A stretch of DNA of 64,000 nucleotides from Bacteroidota bacterium (lineage in GTDB: Bacteria > Bacteroidota > Bacteroidia > B-17B0 > Aurantibacillaceae). The notes under the pieces were generated by a model. That model was given only the letters and a program-made list of their open reading frames with translations, was not told where the DNA came from and searched no databases. The stretch spans positions 26,857 to 90,856 of the forward strand of contig JAUXSA010000089.1 of NCBI GenBank assembly GCA_030681615.1. The letters are read 5' to 3'. A program made the translations under genes and the position numbers. Within the stretch, counting starts at the first letter, position 1. Each line of letters begins with the position of its first letter. This document shows, piece after piece, positions 1-10,122 of the stretch.

Positions 1-235
1 ATAACTCTGCTTTTTTTCTTTCACCTTCTTTTATTTTTTCGAATAACTCATTCGTGAATTTTACAAGGTTAGCTTTCTTTTGTACGGCTTTTGCCCAAAG
101 CTCTACTTTCTCTTTTTCGTTAGTTGAGATGGTCTTAACTAAATTACGGGTATACCATAACGACGCAATAATTATCACCAAAGCCGATGCGGCAAGGCCT
201 AATTTCCAACGTTGTTTTTTGTTATAGATATTCAC
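1..235 (-). CDS. N-terminus of a membrane sensor protein, probably a histidine kinase (partial, runs off the left edge)
   Basis: Not in the ORF track. Minus strand from GTG at 235 reads MNIYNKKQRWKLGLAASALVIIIASLWYTRNLVKTISTNEKEKVELWAKAVQKKANLVKFTNELFEKIKEGERKKAEL, a TM segment plus a helical stretch typical of Bacteroidota sensor kinases. Confidence 0.55.
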   Translation of the reverse strand, partial: MNIYNKKQRWKLGLAASALVIIIASLWYTRNLVKTISTNEKEKVELWAKAVQKKANLVKFTNELFEKIKEGERKKAEL

Positions 236-267
236 TCCTAAAAAATAATTAATTAAAGATACGATTT

Positions 268-2859
268 TTAGAAATCATCATCGTCATCTTTCTTCTTTTT
301 TGGTTCTAACGTTTTTTTAGGCTGATTATTGTTGGGTTTCTCCAATTCAAAGGCCTGGTCTGCCTTATCTTTCTTTTTTGCAGAAACAGAGTCTTTTTTA
401 AACAGCCCAAATTCTTCTTTCAGCAACTGTTTTAAATTTTGTTTCTCTTCTTTCAGGTCTTTTTTAATGTTCTCTTTTAAACCTTTTCTGTCGTACTTTA
501 TGATAGGTTTATCAACTGTACCGGTCATTAATATAAAAGCACTGCGTTTGTTGTCAGGATCATTCTCTATCGGACCAAACTCTTCGTCTTTGTTTTTGCG
601 TTTTTTAGCAAGCAACTCGCTTATCAATAATTCTATGTGATAATTAATATCATTATTAAATGTATGTGTGCCCCAGAAAATAATATTTAAAGCAGAATTT
701 TTTATAGTCGTACTTGGCAAAATAATGGTTTGATTGTTTATTTCGATGGTGCTTTGCAGGTTTGAGAATTTTATTTTTTGAAGATCCTGTATATCCACAA
801 ATTTTGATAAACTCAATAAAGGTTTAAAATCTATCAACTCGCCTCTATCTATATTTAAATTGATATTTGATCTTACAGAATTAAGATCCGATTCAAGGGC
901 ATTGCTCCAGCTCCCTGAAAACTCCACAGTAGCAGTAGCCAAACCTTTAATGTTCTTTTCCTGCAACGTATTTTGACCAAAATTATTGAGTTGGTCAAAC
1001 ATGCTGTTTATGTTTATGTTCTTTAGTTTACTTTGCATCACCACATCCAGCTTGCTTCCGGAATTATCGGCAAAGGCATCTATCTCTGCTTCGCCCTGCA
1101 TGGTATTCAATTTCATATCGCTTACAATTGCCTTTTGATCTTTAATTTCAATCTCACCTGTTACAGATTGCGCCTCAAACTTTGCGTAGCTGAATTTTAA
1201 AATTGCCGCGTTTAACTTAAATTGAATATTTTTTGGGATCAGTGGCGCAGTTTTATCTTCAGAAGATTTGTACTTCATCATAAAATCTTCCAGCTTAATA
1301 TAATTAGAGAATAAATTTCCCGTAATAATTAGTGGCGCGGTTTTATCCGATAAATAATTAAATATACCCGGCAGTTTGCCATTTAAAACTATATCCGAAC
1401 TTCCACGTTTTAATTTAAGATCCTTCACCTCAACCTCACGGTCTTTTGCAGTTACAGAACAGTTTTCAACTGCAAAAATATTTTCGTCTCCTTTAAATTG
1501 TGCTTCCAGGTTTGTAACTGTTGCATCTAAATTCAATTTTACTTTGGTTGAAAATGTCTGGTCTTTCAAGTCGCTTAACAACCCTTCTATCTCAGAATTT
1601 ATTTTTAGCTTTCCTTTTAATTTACTCAAAGTATCTATTGGCCAAAAATTCTGTAGTGTTTCAAGATCCGAAGTTGCATCTACCAATAAATGTATAAAAG
1701 GGTTTGAAAAATCATTTATCGAAAGGCTGCCTTTTAGCTCATCATTATTTAATTTTAAATAAACGTTTGTAAGGTCGAGCCTGGATGTAGAATTTGTGTA
1801 CACTAACTTCCCATCCATATTAATATTTTTTGCAGTTGTAGAAGTAGGCTTGTAGGTTACTTCTGCTTTCTTTATACCAAAATCGCTTCGCAATTCAAAA
1901 TTTGTTTTACTCGCATAATTAAAACTTCCTTTAGTATAAAACCCGCCATCACTTTTATAATCGTTGGCTTTTTGTTTTTGATCTTCGGGTAATAAAGATA
2001 GAACGGTTGCTATATCAAGATCTGATGCCTCGTAATCGATCTTCATTTTTTGCAAACTATCGCCATACAAAAAATTGCCATTTAAATTAAACAGCATAGA
2101 GTTTAAACTAAAACTTGTTTCTTCGAGTAAATAATTATTACCGTTTACTTTAAGGTTAATGTTTAAGTTACAGTTTTTGTTCTTTAAAAAACTTCTTTTG
2201 CTTGCTGCAATTTGATTAATTACCAATTTACCTTTTGAGCTCATGTCGTATTCAACATCGCTAAAATTTCCTTTAAAGCTTAATTCTTTTATTAAAAGAT
2301 CGGTCTTAAAAATTCTTGATCGGTCTCTATAAACAACATGACAGTTTTCAAGTTGAATTAACTCGAGATTGAAGTTAATAGAGTCGTTTTTATTTTCACC
2401 GCTTGATTCTTCCCAAAAAATATAATTTGGTTTTCCTGCTTTTGTTAAGCCCGGTTTTGCTATTGCATTTTTTAGTGTGATCTTTTTAATATCGTACTTT
2501 TTATTCCAGAGGTCGCTGATATTAAAATGCAGGTTAAGCTGTTCGGCAAACAACAGTGTATCGCGCTTTTTAATTTTTAGTGCCTCCAGCATTAAAACAT
2601 TTTTAAACTCCATCGAACAATCAGGAAATGTTTTTAGAATTGTTAGATCAATATTTTTCGGGTCTATAGTAACCTCCGACTTAAGGTGTTTATTGATCTC
2701 TCCAAGCAAAGCTGCTTTTACTTCATCCTGGTAAATAAACAAAAGACTAACTAACGTCACGCAAATTAAAACAAAGGTAAGGGCCAGGTAAAAAATGGTT
2801 TTTACTATCCGTTTAAGTACGGACTTCTTTTTAGGGGCTATTTCTGGGGTATTTTCCAA
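268..2859 (-). CDS. AsmA-like outer membrane biogenesis family protein
   Basis: 863 aa ORF; N-terminal TM then long AsmA-type repetitive beta region (e.g. TAPLIITGNLFSNYIKLEDFM, NINLNIDRGELIDFKPLLSLSKFVDIQDLQKIKFSNLQSTIEI) and a Lys/Asp-rich tail. Confidence 0.75.
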   Translation of the reverse strand: MENTPEIAPKKKSVLKRIVKTIFYLALTFVLICVTLVSLLFIYQDEVKAALLGEINKHLKSEVTIDPKNIDLTILKTFPDCSMEFKNVLMLEALKIKKRDTLLFAEQLNLHFNISDLWNKKYDIKKITLKNAIAKPGLTKAGKPNYIFWEESSGENKNDSINFNLELIQLENCHVVYRDRSRIFKTDLLIKELSFKGNFSDVEYDMSSKGKLVINQIAASKRSFLKNKNCNLNINLKVNGNNYLLEETSFSLNSMLFNLNGNFLYGDSLQKMKIDYEASDLDIATVLSLLPEDQKQKANDYKSDGGFYTKGSFNYASKTNFELRSDFGIKKAEVTYKPTSTTAKNINMDGKLVYTNSTSRLDLTNVYLKLNNDELKGSLSINDFSNPFIHLLVDATSDLETLQNFWPIDTLSKLKGKLKINSEIEGLLSDLKDQTFSTKVKLNLDATVTNLEAQFKGDENIFAVENCSVTAKDREVEVKDLKLKRGSSDIVLNGKLPGIFNYLSDKTAPLIITGNLFSNYIKLEDFMMKYKSSEDKTAPLIPKNIQFKLNAAILKFSYAKFEAQSVTGEIEIKDQKAIVSDMKLNTMQGEAEIDAFADNSGSKLDVVMQSKLKNININSMFDQLNNFGQNTLQEKNIKGLATATVEFSGSWSNALESDLNSVRSNINLNIDRGELIDFKPLLSLSKFVDIQDLQKIKFSNLQSTIEINNQTIILPSTTIKNSALNIIFWGTHTFNNDINYHIELLISELLAKKRKNKDEEFGPIENDPDNKRSAFILMTGTVDKPIIKYDRKGLKENIKKDLKEEKQNLKQLLKEEFGLFKKDSVSAKKKDKADQAFELEKPNNNQPKKTLEPKKKKDDDDDF

Positions 2860-2982
2860 TAAGGTAAATTTCAGTAAAACTATAACTCCTATTAAGGTTT
2901 AAGTTACTAGAAATAAACAATTGGCTTTTTATAAAATTATAGTGTGAAACGCCTAAATTCTCACAATTTAATACAAAAAACT

Positions 2983-4158
2983 TTAATCAATGATGAGTTT
3001 TTGCGAAAAAGTATCTTGTGGGTCAGATCCCGAAATGAGATAAATTCCTTTTACAAATTCTGCTTTTGAAATTTCGATCATTGCAGGAGCATCAGCATTC
3101 AAGCTGATCTCTTTCACCAGCCGCCCGGTGATATCATAAATAGCAGCGGTTTTACTCAGCGGTTTTTTTTCGTAGCCTATCTTTATTGCATCAGCTGTTT
3201 GATTTACCCATATGGCCGAAGCCGCTTTGTTTTTGAAGTTGATCGTTATTGTTTTATGAATATCCACTGAACCATCTCTGTCAACATTCTTTAACCGGTA
3301 ATAGTTTATGCCCTGATCGGGCGCATAGTCATAATTAAAGTAGGACAGATTATTTTCTCCATTCACATTTGCAAGTGAATAAACGGTGTTCAGCGGTACG
3401 AATACAATTCCATCTACACTTTTTTCCAGCAAATAATACTCAACATTCCTTTCGCTTGCAACACTCCACTTTAACAAAACTTTGTCTTCTAAAGGTTCTG
3501 CATAAAAATCTTTTAAACTTATTGGAAGAACGCCATTGCAACCAGGGCCACAAGTACCGCTTAGGTTTACAGTAAAAGTAATGAGTTCGTCAGAGCGATT
3601 AGATTGTCCGCCGATATTAAAAGAGCCGCCTGTTAAGATCATTTGCACCGTGCCGTCGGAATTAGCGCAACCCCCAATTAAACTGGAAACGCCTGTGGTG
3701 TATGTTCCGAGCGCAGTATATGCGCCGCATGTACCAACATTTACAATCATAGTTGAACCCTGAGCAATAACAAGGCCGCCCGTGTTTGTAATAAAAATAT
3801 CGTCACCCGAATCCATACCACAATTGCTGCATCCGGTGCCTGAAGGGTTTATAGGGGCGCCAAAATAGTTTCTCTTCATGAATTGTGCAGTAATTGTAGC
3901 TGTGCAGCCGGCGGGCAATGAATAATTTGTTGAATAATTATCTGTTGTACCGCCCCCAAGTACAGAAGTACCGCATGCTGTTGGCGAAAACGCAGGAACA
4001 TACAGCGAGGCTAAATTGCAATAATTAGCGCCATTACCACAACCAGCCAAAGCATTTTGATTTATCATAGCCCCACTTATATTGCAACCAGAAAAAGAGA
4101 CCTGGCAGAAGGAATGGGTAACTATCAAAAATAAAAATATAATATAAACTTTTCTCAT
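2983..4158 (-). CDS. Secreted protein with T9SS type A C-terminal sorting domain
   Basis: Signal peptide MRKVYIIFLFLIVTHSFCQ; Cys-rich N-terminal half; LPISLKDFYAE linker; C-terminal KGIYLISGSDPQDTFSQKLIID matches the T9SS sorting signature. Confidence 0.8.
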   Translation of the reverse strand: MRKVYIIFLFLIVTHSFCQVSFSGCNISGAMINQNALAGCGNGANYCNLASLYVPAFSPTACGTSVLGGGTTDNYSTNYSLPAGCTATITAQFMKRNYFGAPINPSGTGCSNCGMDSGDDIFITNTGGLVIAQGSTMIVNVGTCGAYTALGTYTTGVSSLIGGCANSDGTVQMILTGGSFNIGGQSNRSDELITFTVNLSGTCGPGCNGVLPISLKDFYAEPLEDKVLLKWSVASERNVEYYLLEKSVDGIVFVPLNTVYSLANVNGENNLSYFNYDYAPDQGINYYRLKNVDRDGSVDIHKTITINFKNKAASAIWVNQTADAIKIGYEKKPLSKTAAIYDITGRLVKEISLNADAPAMIEISKAEFVKGIYLISGSDPQDTFSQKLIID

Positions 4159-4307
4159 TCTGTTTTTATAACAGTAAATTAAAAAAGCGGTTAAGGTTTA
4201 CTTTGATTTCGAGACGAAAGATCAAATTCCTTTAGGGTGTTCACTTCTTGTTTAAGTGCAGATCAAATTTAGGACTTTTAGGTAAGATACATTGTTTAGA
4301 TATATTA

Positions 4308-4340
4308 AGTAAATATTAACTTTTTTCCTTAATATTTACT
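4308..4340. promoter_or_regulatory. Perfect 12-bp inverted repeat with 9-nt loop in a divergent intergenic region
   Basis: agtaaatattaa-cttttttcc-ttaatatttact. Confidence 0.5.
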
Positions 4341-4425
4341 AAAACATGATCTTATTTCATGCTTTTATTGTTAAAATTGGCTTTTGTAATTTTCAATCTG
4401 TTGCAAATTTTGTAAATTTAATGCT

Positions 4426-5037
4426 ATGAAAAAAGCAGCATTATTTCTATCCCTTATTATTGTTTCGGTATTAACTTTTTCGTTCGTTAATTCTCCTCCT
4501 GAAGAGCTGGCTATTAACGCCCCCATCCCACAAGGCGATTATAAAATGAAAGATGTAAGTGGTAAAACGGTTTCTTTGAACGAAATTAAAACCGCAAAAG
4601 GGTTATTGGTTATTTTTAGTTGCAATACCTGCCCTTATGTAAAGTTAAGTGAAACCCGTATTAAAGAATATTCAGATTATTGTTTAGCAAATGGTATTGG
4701 TTGTGCTTTAATTAACAGTAATGAAGCGCAGCGTACCGAAGATGATAGTTTTGATAAAATGTCGGCATACTTTGCTGCACAAAAATTAAAATGTACTTAT
4801 GCGGTTGACGAAAAAAGTCAATTGGCAAACGCTTTTGGTGCAACACGCACTCCTCAATGTTTTTTATTTAATGCAAAAGGTTTAGTTTATAAGGGTGCTA
4901 TTGATGATAATGTAAAAGATGCAGCAGCAGTTAAAGCGCCATATCTTAAAGAGGCTTTGGCTTCTTTACTTAAGAACGAAACTCCTAAAACACAGGAAAC
5001 CAAATCTATTGGCTGTACTATTAAACGTGTAGAATAA
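4426..5037 (+). CDS. Thioredoxin-like / AhpC-TSA family protein
   Basis: Signal peptide; redoxin-like fold with IFSCNTCPYVK (CxxC) and RTPQCFLFNAKG. Confidence 0.75.
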   Translation: MKKAALFLSLIIVSVLTFSFVNSPPEELAINAPIPQGDYKMKDVSGKTVSLNEIKTAKGLLVIFSCNTCPYVKLSETRIKEYSDYCLANGIGCALINSNEAQRTEDDSFDKMSAYFAAQKLKCTYAVDEKSQLANAFGATRTPQCFLFNAKGLVYKGAIDDNVKDAAAVKAPYLKEALASLLKNETPKTQETKSIGCTIKRVE

Positions 5038-5049
5038 TCCTACAAGTTT

Positions 5050-5395
<346 letters not shown>

Positions 5396-5404
5396 ATCCG
5401 AATT

Positions 5405-7417
5405 ATGTCAGCAATAACAGGTGTTTCATTTAAAGAATTAATATTACAGGGCATACCGGAACAGTTACCGGAAGCAAAACCCTACGACAGCAATATCAAC
5501 CACGCGCCAAAACGTAAAGACAGTTTAAATGCTGAAGAAAAAAAATTAGCTATCCGCAACGCATTACGTTATTTCGATCCAAAACATCATGCAGTTTTAG
5601 CAAAAGAATTTGCGTACGAATTAAAAACATATGGCCGTGTTTACATGCACCGTTTTAGACCCGACTATAAAATTTACGCACGACCAATTAATGAGTATCC
5701 GCATAAAAGCATACAGGCAGCGGCTATTATGCACATGCTTAGTAATAATTTAGATCATGCTGTTGCACAACATCCGCACGAATTAATTACATATGGTGGT
5801 AATGGTTCTGTTTTTCAGAACTGGGCGCAGTATTTATTAACCATGCAATATTTAGCAATAATGACCAACGAACAAACCTTAGTTCTATACAGCGGTCATC
5901 CTATGGGTTTATTTCCATCGCACAAAGATGCGCCAAGGGTTGTTGTTACAAATGGTATGATGATACCAAATTATAGCAAGCCTGATGACTGGGAAAAATT
6001 TAACGCTTTAGGCGTAACACAATACGGGCAAATGACTGCCGGTAGTTTTATGTATATTGGCCCACAAGGCATTGTACACGGCACAACCATAACCGTTATG
6101 AATGCGGCCCGTAAAAAATTCCATACCGAAGAAGAACGTAAAGGTAAATTATTTGTTACCTGTGGTCTTGGTGGTATGAGCGGCGCGCAGCCTAAAGCCG
6201 CAAAAATTGCCGGACTGGTTTCTGTTACTGCGGAGATAAATCCAAAAGCAGTTGTGACAAGACACAGCCAGGGTTGGGTAGACGAAGTTTTTCCTGATCT
6301 TGATAAATTGATAGTTCGCATTAAAAACGCACAAAAAAATAAAGAAGCGGTAAGTTTAGCTTACCAGGGAAATGCCGTTGACCTTTGGGAAAAATTATTA
6401 AAGGAAAATATTTTAGTGGATATTGGTACCGATCAATCGTCGCTACACAATCCGTGGGCGGGTGGTTATTATCCACAAGGGCTTAGCTATGAAGAATCAA
6501 ACAAACTCATGGCAGAGAACCCTGCTAAATTTAAAGAAGAAGTTCAAAAAACATTACGCGCACATGCCGATTGTATAAATAAATTTGCCGCAAAAGGCAT
6601 GTACTTTTTTGATTATGGTAATGCCTTTTTATTAGAAGCAAGCCGTGCCGGTGCAGATATTTTAGAAAAGAACGGCGACTTTAAATACAAAAGTTATGTT
6701 CAGGATATTTTAGGGCCTATGTGTTTTGATTATGGCTTTGGTCCGTTCCGTTGGGTGTGTACCAGTGCAAACGAGAACGACCTTAGAAAAACAGATGAGT
6801 TAGCATTAACTGTATTAGAAGAAATTTATAAAACAGCACCAAAAGAAATTCAACAACAGTTAATGGATAATATTTTGTGGATAAAGAATGCCATGCAAAA
6901 TAATTTAGTTGTTGGTTCGCAGGCGCGTATCTTATACGCCGATAGTGAAGGCAGAATTAAAGTTGCAAAAGCAATTAACAAGGCCATTAAAGAGGGAAAA
7001 ATTACTGCGCCGGTTGTTTTAGGAAGAGATCATCATGATGTGAGTGGAACTGATAGTCCTTACAGAGAAACCTCTAATATTTATGATGGCAGTAAGTTTA
7101 CTGCAGACATGGCCGTGCAAAATTTTGTAGGTGATGCGTTTAGAGGCGCAACATGGATAAGTTTACATAATGGTGGTGGTGTTGGTTGGGGCGAAGTTAT
7201 AAACGGTGGTTTTGGTCTGGTGTTGGATGGAACCGATGATGCCGAAAGAAGATTAGAACAAATGTTATTCTGGGATGTAAATAACGGGATCTCGAGAAGA
7301 GCCTGGGCGCGTAATGATGAAGCTCTTTTTGCCATTAAACGCGAAATGGAACGAACACCGAATTTGAAGGTTACGCTTCCGAATTTGGTAGACGATAGTT
7401 TGTTGGAAGGATTATAG
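5405..7417 (+). CDS. hutU: Urocanate hydratase
   Basis: 670 aa; GGMSGAQPKAA, GGYYPQGLSYEESNKLMAENP, FFDYGNAFLLEASRAGA, LHNGGGVGWGEVINGGFG are urocanase signatures. Confidence 0.93.
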   Translation: MSAITGVSFKELILQGIPEQLPEAKPYDSNINHAPKRKDSLNAEEKKLAIRNALRYFDPKHHAVLAKEFAYELKTYGRVYMHRFRPDYKIYARPINEYPHKSIQAAAIMHMLSNNLDHAVAQHPHELITYGGNGSVFQNWAQYLLTMQYLAIMTNEQTLVLYSGHPMGLFPSHKDAPRVVVTNGMMIPNYSKPDDWEKFNALGVTQYGQMTAGSFMYIGPQGIVHGTTITVMNAARKKFHTEEERKGKLFVTCGLGGMSGAQPKAAKIAGLVSVTAEINPKAVVTRHSQGWVDEVFPDLDKLIVRIKNAQKNKEAVSLAYQGNAVDLWEKLLKENILVDIGTDQSSLHNPWAGGYYPQGLSYEESNKLMAENPAKFKEEVQKTLRAHADCINKFAAKGMYFFDYGNAFLLEASRAGADILEKNGDFKYKSYVQDILGPMCFDYGFGPFRWVCTSANENDLRKTDELALTVLEEIYKTAPKEIQQQLMDNILWIKNAMQNNLVVGSQARILYADSEGRIKVAKAINKAIKEGKITAPVVLGRDHHDVSGTDSPYRETSNIYDGSKFTADMAVQNFVGDAFRGATWISLHNGGGVGWGEVINGGFGLVLDGTDDAERRLEQMLFWDVNNGISRRAWARNDEALFAIKREMERTPNLKVTLPNLVDDSLLEGL

Positions 7418-7448
7418 TTTTGGCATAAAGATTGAACGACATTAATTA

Positions 7449-8258
7449 ATGACAGCTTCAAAAAGCATAATCGAGATCTATAAGGAAGAGCAAAACTCTT
7501 TTTTAAAACATCTTCGTAAGGCTAAGGATCTTGAGGAGTCTCAAGTTCATAAATTGCGGGTAGATATTAAAAACCTACGCGTGTTAGCGGCACTTTTAAA
7601 AATTATTGCGCCTAAAAAAAGGTTTAGTCCAAAACCTTTACTCCTTTTATTATCCCCTGTTTTTAAAAAAGCAGGAAAAATAAGGACCGCTACACTTAAT
7701 CTTAAACTAATACAGCATTACAAGTCGCCGGCAATGCTAACGTTTAAAGCACACATTAAAGATCAGATAAAGGGTGCAGAAGTGGGTTTGGTAAAGGAAA
7801 TTAAAAGCTTCAAAAAAAAGAAATTACAAGCGCTTAGCAAAACACATGTTTCACTTTTTAAAAAGCAAAAGGCCGAAAAAATTAACCAAAAAATTAAATT
7901 GCTTTTTGAAGATGAGTTAGTAAAAGTAAAATCTCATTTACTAGAAATGAATAATGATGAGAATCTTCATTCAATTAGAAAAGAACTGAAAATAATAAAA
8001 AACCTTGCTTCTATTTTAAAAAAGATCGCCCCGGAAAACCCTATACCGGCTTCCATAAAAAAAATTGAAAGTACTTATGAAAAAATAGGTAAATGGCATG
8101 ATGATACAGTATTAATAGAAGCTATTGAAAAGTTTGTGAATTCCCATAATAAAATAAAACCACAGTTAAAAACCATAACTGCTCTTGAGAAATTAAAAGA
8201 AAAAAACCACATGGATAGACTTTACATTACAAAAAAACTGAGGGCTGGCCTGTTATGA
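7449..8258 (+). CDS. CHAD domain-containing protein
   Basis: HKLRVDIKNLRVL, SIRKELKIIK and YEKIGKWHDDTVLIEAIEKF match conserved CHAD His/Lys/Arg helices. Confidence 0.7.
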   Translation: MTASKSIIEIYKEEQNSFLKHLRKAKDLEESQVHKLRVDIKNLRVLAALLKIIAPKKRFSPKPLLLLLSPVFKKAGKIRTATLNLKLIQHYKSPAMLTFKAHIKDQIKGAEVGLVKEIKSFKKKKLQALSKTHVSLFKKQKAEKINQKIKLLFEDELVKVKSHLLEMNNDENLHSIRKELKIIKNLASILKKIAPENPIPASIKKIESTYEKIGKWHDDTVLIEAIEKFVNSHNKIKPQLKTITALEKLKEKNHMDRLYITKKLRAGLL

Positions 8259-8270
8259 ATTCTTTAAACA

Positions 8271-8303
8271 AAAAACCCGCTCACGTGTAGTAAGCGGGTT
8301 TTT
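8271..8303 (+). terminator. Rho-independent terminator after the CHAD gene
   Basis: aaaaacccgct-cacgtgtagta-agcgggttttt. Confidence 0.8.
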
Positions 8304-8351
8304 GATTTGTCCAGTTCGCTATTTTTGAGATAGCAAAATTGACGGTATTTA

Positions 8352-8498
8352 TTATTTACGCTTTTGTGTTAGATCTTTTTTAAGATCAGCGTTTTGTTTT
8401 TTATTCTTATCCGTTTCTTTTTGATGCGTTGTTGCGTCGTGTGATGGAGCCGCTTTCTTAATGCGTTCTCTTGCATCATCTCTTCCTTGTCTTGGCAT
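8352..8498 (-). CDS. Small basic hydrophilic protein (48 aa)
   Basis: Below the ORF-track cutoff. ATG to TAA: MPRQGRDDARERIKKAAPSHDATTHQKETDKNKKQNADLKKDLTQKRK; fills an otherwise empty gap. Confidence 0.45.
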   Translation of the reverse strand: MPRQGRDDARERIKKAAPSHDATTHQKETDKNKKQNADLKKDLTQKRK

Positions 8499-8596
8499 AT
8501 TTTCTATTTTTAATTGTTTCTTATACTAATGCCGGCAAGAAGCAGGCCAAAAATATATTTTATTATTAATCAATAAGTTAAATATTGGGCAAAAAA

Positions 8597-8624
8597 AGAT
8601 CTGTGTATTTACATACACAGATCT
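8597..8624 (-). terminator. Rho-independent terminator downstream of the PiT transporter gene
   Basis: Perfect 12-bp stem agatctgtgtat-ttac-atacacagatct followed on the minus strand by a T-run (A-run at 8591-8597). Confidence 0.8.
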
Positions 8625-8653
8625 GTAAAGCATTTCTACAATAAACAATAAAA

Positions 8654-10057
8654 TTATAGAATAGCGCGGAACAATAAGAACAAGCCTCCCGATAAAATAA
8701 TTGTTACCGGTAAGGTAAGTAACCATGCCAAAGCAATGGTTTTAATAGTTCCTTTTTGTAAATTCTTTAATCCTTTTTTAGCAACCATTGAGCCGGCAAT
8801 ACCCGAAGATAACATGTGCGTGGTTGAAACAGGAACGCCATACGCTGATGCCATACCAATACCCATTGATGCAACTAACTCGGCGCTGGCGCCTTGCGCG
8901 TAACTCATGTGTTGTTTACCAATTTTTTCGCCAACTGTTTTTACAATACGTTTCCAACCCACCATTGTACCAAGCCCTAAACATAAAGAGACAATTATAA
9001 TTACCCATGACGGCGCATACTCTATTAATTTTTTAGTGGCTTTTATTTCGTGGTTTAGTTCTTTTATTTCGTTGGCGCTTAAGGTTAAGTTGCCGCCTTT
9101 AATTATTTTATCGGTATTCTTGGTGATCTTGATAACATCTTTTCTTAAAGAAAAACGTTCCTTCAAACCAACTTCATCGGAGTTAAATTTATTAACTGTA
9201 ACTTCTTCAAAATGGTCGGAGTACTTCATGACCTCAGCATACAGTATCTTTTCTTTTTTTGCAAGTACCGTAGTGTCGGCTTTTGCCATTAATAATTCTA
9301 TTTTATTTACATTACCGTTAACGCTTTGCAGATTGACGCTCGCGTCTATTGCAAACTGGCCTGGTAAAATGGCAATTAAGATGAGCATAATTAAACCCAC
9401 ACCTTTTTGTCCATCGTTCTGCCCATGAAAAAAACTTACCAGTCCACAAGTGATCCATAATAACATGCGGATCCAGATAGGCGGCATTTTTCCGGGAATT
9501 GGTTCTTTATATATTATTTCATTTTTTATAAAACGCTTAAAAATAAACATCATAATAATAGCCACTGAAAAACCAATTAATGGCGATAACAATAATGCCA
9601 AACCGGTGTCTTTTGCTTTATCCCAGTTAACAGCTGTAAGACCAAGATCGCCGGGCAGGAAAGCAAAGGCCAAACCAATTCCTAAAATTGAACCAATTAA
9701 TGTGTGTGAGCTGGATGAAGGAATGCCAAAATACCAGGTACCAAAATTCCATATAATAGCACTTATTAATAATGCCAATATCATTGCAACACCATGATAT
9801 GGATTGCTATCTACCAAAGCATCCATTGGTAATAAGTTTACAATGCCCATAGCCACTGCAATACCACCTAACATAACTCCTGTAAAATTTAAGATACCGC
9901 TGTATACTACGGCTACAGTAGGTTTCATTGAGTTTGTATAAATAACAGTGGCTACCGCGTTTGCAGTATCATGAAAACCATTAATAAATTCAAAAAAACA
10001 GGCTGCTAAAAGGCAAATTATTAATAAAACAGTAAGTGTAGTATCTAATCCAAACAT
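8654..10057 (-). CDS. pit: Inorganic phosphate transporter, PiT family
   Basis: GFHDTANAVATVIYTNSMKP and GVPVSTTHMLSSGIAGSM are duplicated PiT signatures; multi-TM with a central hydrophilic loop. Confidence 0.9.
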   Translation of the reverse strand: MFGLDTTLTVLLIICLLAACFFEFINGFHDTANAVATVIYTNSMKPTVAVVYSGILNFTGVMLGGIAVAMGIVNLLPMDALVDSNPYHGVAMILALLISAIIWNFGTWYFGIPSSSSHTLIGSILGIGLAFAFLPGDLGLTAVNWDKAKDTGLALLLSPLIGFSVAIIMMFIFKRFIKNEIIYKEPIPGKMPPIWIRMLLWITCGLVSFFHGQNDGQKGVGLIMLILIAILPGQFAIDASVNLQSVNGNVNKIELLMAKADTTVLAKKEKILYAEVMKYSDHFEEVTVNKFNSDEVGLKERFSLRKDVIKITKNTDKIIKGGNLTLSANEIKELNHEIKATKKLIEYAPSWVIIIVSLCLGLGTMVGWKRIVKTVGEKIGKQHMSYAQGASAELVASMGIGMASAYGVPVSTTHMLSSGIAGSMVAKKGLKNLQKGTIKTIALAWLLTLPVTIILSGGLFLLFRAIL

Positions 10058-10122
10058 AAACGGAAATTTTAGCTAAAAGTATTTATTAATAATCGTGACA
10101 ATGTTAATTTATTGTTACCATT

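Noticed and set aside
8907-9428. 173-aa plus-strand ORF inside the PiT gene
   Set aside because: Antisense to a strongly supported coding gene; no domain-like sequence.
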